Source: Streptomyces lanatus (lineage in GTDB: Bacteria > Actinomycetota > Actinomycetes > Streptomycetales > Streptomycetaceae). Taken from it: a DNA stretch of 64,000 bases. The stretch spans positions 310,001 through 374,000 of the forward strand of contig NZ_BNBM01000002.1 of NCBI RefSeq assembly GCF_014655715.1. Reading direction: 5' to 3'. The notes under the pieces are model-generated. The model did not search any database and was not told the origin of the DNA. It saw nothing but the letters and a program-made list of their open reading frames with translations. Made by a program: the position numbers and the translations under genes. Shown here one piece after another: positions 63,706 to 64,000 of this stretch. Each line of letters opens with the position of its first letter. Positions within the stretch are counted from its first letter, which is position 1.

Positions 63706-64000
63706 ATGGCGACTGACCCGATACCCCAGTTCCCGGCCGGCTTCCTGTGGGGCGTCTCGACGTCCGCCCATCAGATCGAGGGCGCGGTGGACGAGCGCGA
63801 GCGGTCCGTGTGGGACGCCTTCACGGCCGAGCCGGGGACGGTGAAGGACGGCTCGACGGCGGCGGTGGCCTGCGACCACTACCACCGCTACCGCGAGGAC
63901 GTGGCGCTCCTGGCCGACCTGGGCGTGGACGCGTACCGCTTCTCGGTCTCCTGGCCCCGGGTGAACTCCCCGAAGGGCCTCGACTTCTACGACCGCCTGG
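63706..64000 (+). CDS. GH1 beta-glucosidase (5' part only)
   Basis: The first 98 codons of a GH1 glycosidase that runs off the window. [20 protein letters not shown] is the family start (PROSITE-type N-terminal motif), with [38 protein letters not shown] and [20 protein letters not shown]. No signal peptide is visible, so it acts on imported cellobiose-like sugars. ATG at 63694, 12 bp upstream in frame, is an alternative. No clear ribosome site. Confidence 0.92.
   Translation, partial: MATDPIPQFPAGFLWGVSTSAHQIEGAVDERERSVWDAFTAEPGTVKDGSTAAVACDHYHRYREDVALLADLGVDAYRFSVSWPRVNSPKGLDFYDRL

Overview
The window is high-GC actinobacterial DNA, and everything points to Streptomyces: very strong GC bias at third codon positions, only three TTA codons among the called genes, GTG starts, ATGA/GTGA stop-start overlaps, and typical families (DUF397/DUF5753, DUF6230/DUF6114, SCO2521-2525 families, Zur-controlled zinc ABC transporter, GH18 chitinase with DasR-like sites). 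From memory, not from a search, the order glyS - zinc ABC genes - zur - uppS - recO - SCO2521..SCO2525 families - leuA - M4 protease matches the chromosomal core of S. coelicolor around SCO2504-SCO2529. I see no rRNA, tRNA, CRISPR array, transposase or phage gene, and no gene-free stretch longer than about 300 bp.

Layout. 0.1-4.8 kb: ROK repressor divergent from two overlapping glycosidases (GH63-type and glycogen-debranching type). 4.8-18.9 kb: a membrane sulfatase/LTA-synthase-like protein whose 5' region carries a 110-bp inverted duplication, DusB, two DHA2 drug exporters with an MmyB-type regulator between them, GNAT, TetR/aldo-keto reductase, chitinase, a maltokinase-cap protein, and a THUMP-type guanine-N2 methyltransferase preceded by a ten-codon leader ORF and stem-loops. 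19-23.7 kb: glyS, then znuA-znuC-znuB-zur with a Zur-box-like sequence on the promoter and start codon. 23.7-26.5 kb: an overlapping three-gene operon coding an exported DUF6230 protein, a DUF6114 membrane protein and a two-domain prenyl enzyme (squalene/phytoene-synthase-like fused to a GGPP-synthase-like domain). 26.8-29 kb: uppS, recO, DUF1266. 29-30.6 kb: WhiJ-like XRE/DUF5753 and DUF397 pair with two small divergent genes. 30.6-37.2 kb: a six-gene minus-strand operon (membrane protein, SCO2521, SCO2522, SCO2523 variant P-loop, SCO2524, SCO2525 methyltransferase), function unknown.

37.4-59.3 kb looks accessory: GNAT, secreted S33 peptidase, secreted TIM-barrel protein, a class A beta-lactamase that seems to start at ATT and carries a TTA codon, an AraC/UvrA-paralogue/VOC operon with a perfect 22-bp tandem repeat upstream, a sialic-acid-type locus (GntR regulator, five-component ABC importer in four genes, DapA/NanA-family aldolase, sialidase), and an MmpL exporter with its own two-component system. 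59-64 kb returns to core: TerB-like protein, leuA with a leucine-rich leader peptide, a protealysin-like M4 protease with its emfourin-type inhibitor, and the 5' part of a GH1 beta-glucosidase.

A 125-bp dispersed repeat with inverted ends occurs twice (26.6 kb and 45.0 kb), at borders of the two regions that look accessory. The strongest candidates for undescribed biology are the fused prenyl-synthase operon (23.7-26.5 kb), the SCO2521-2525 operon, the leader-controlled methyltransferase, and the ATT-start beta-lactamase.
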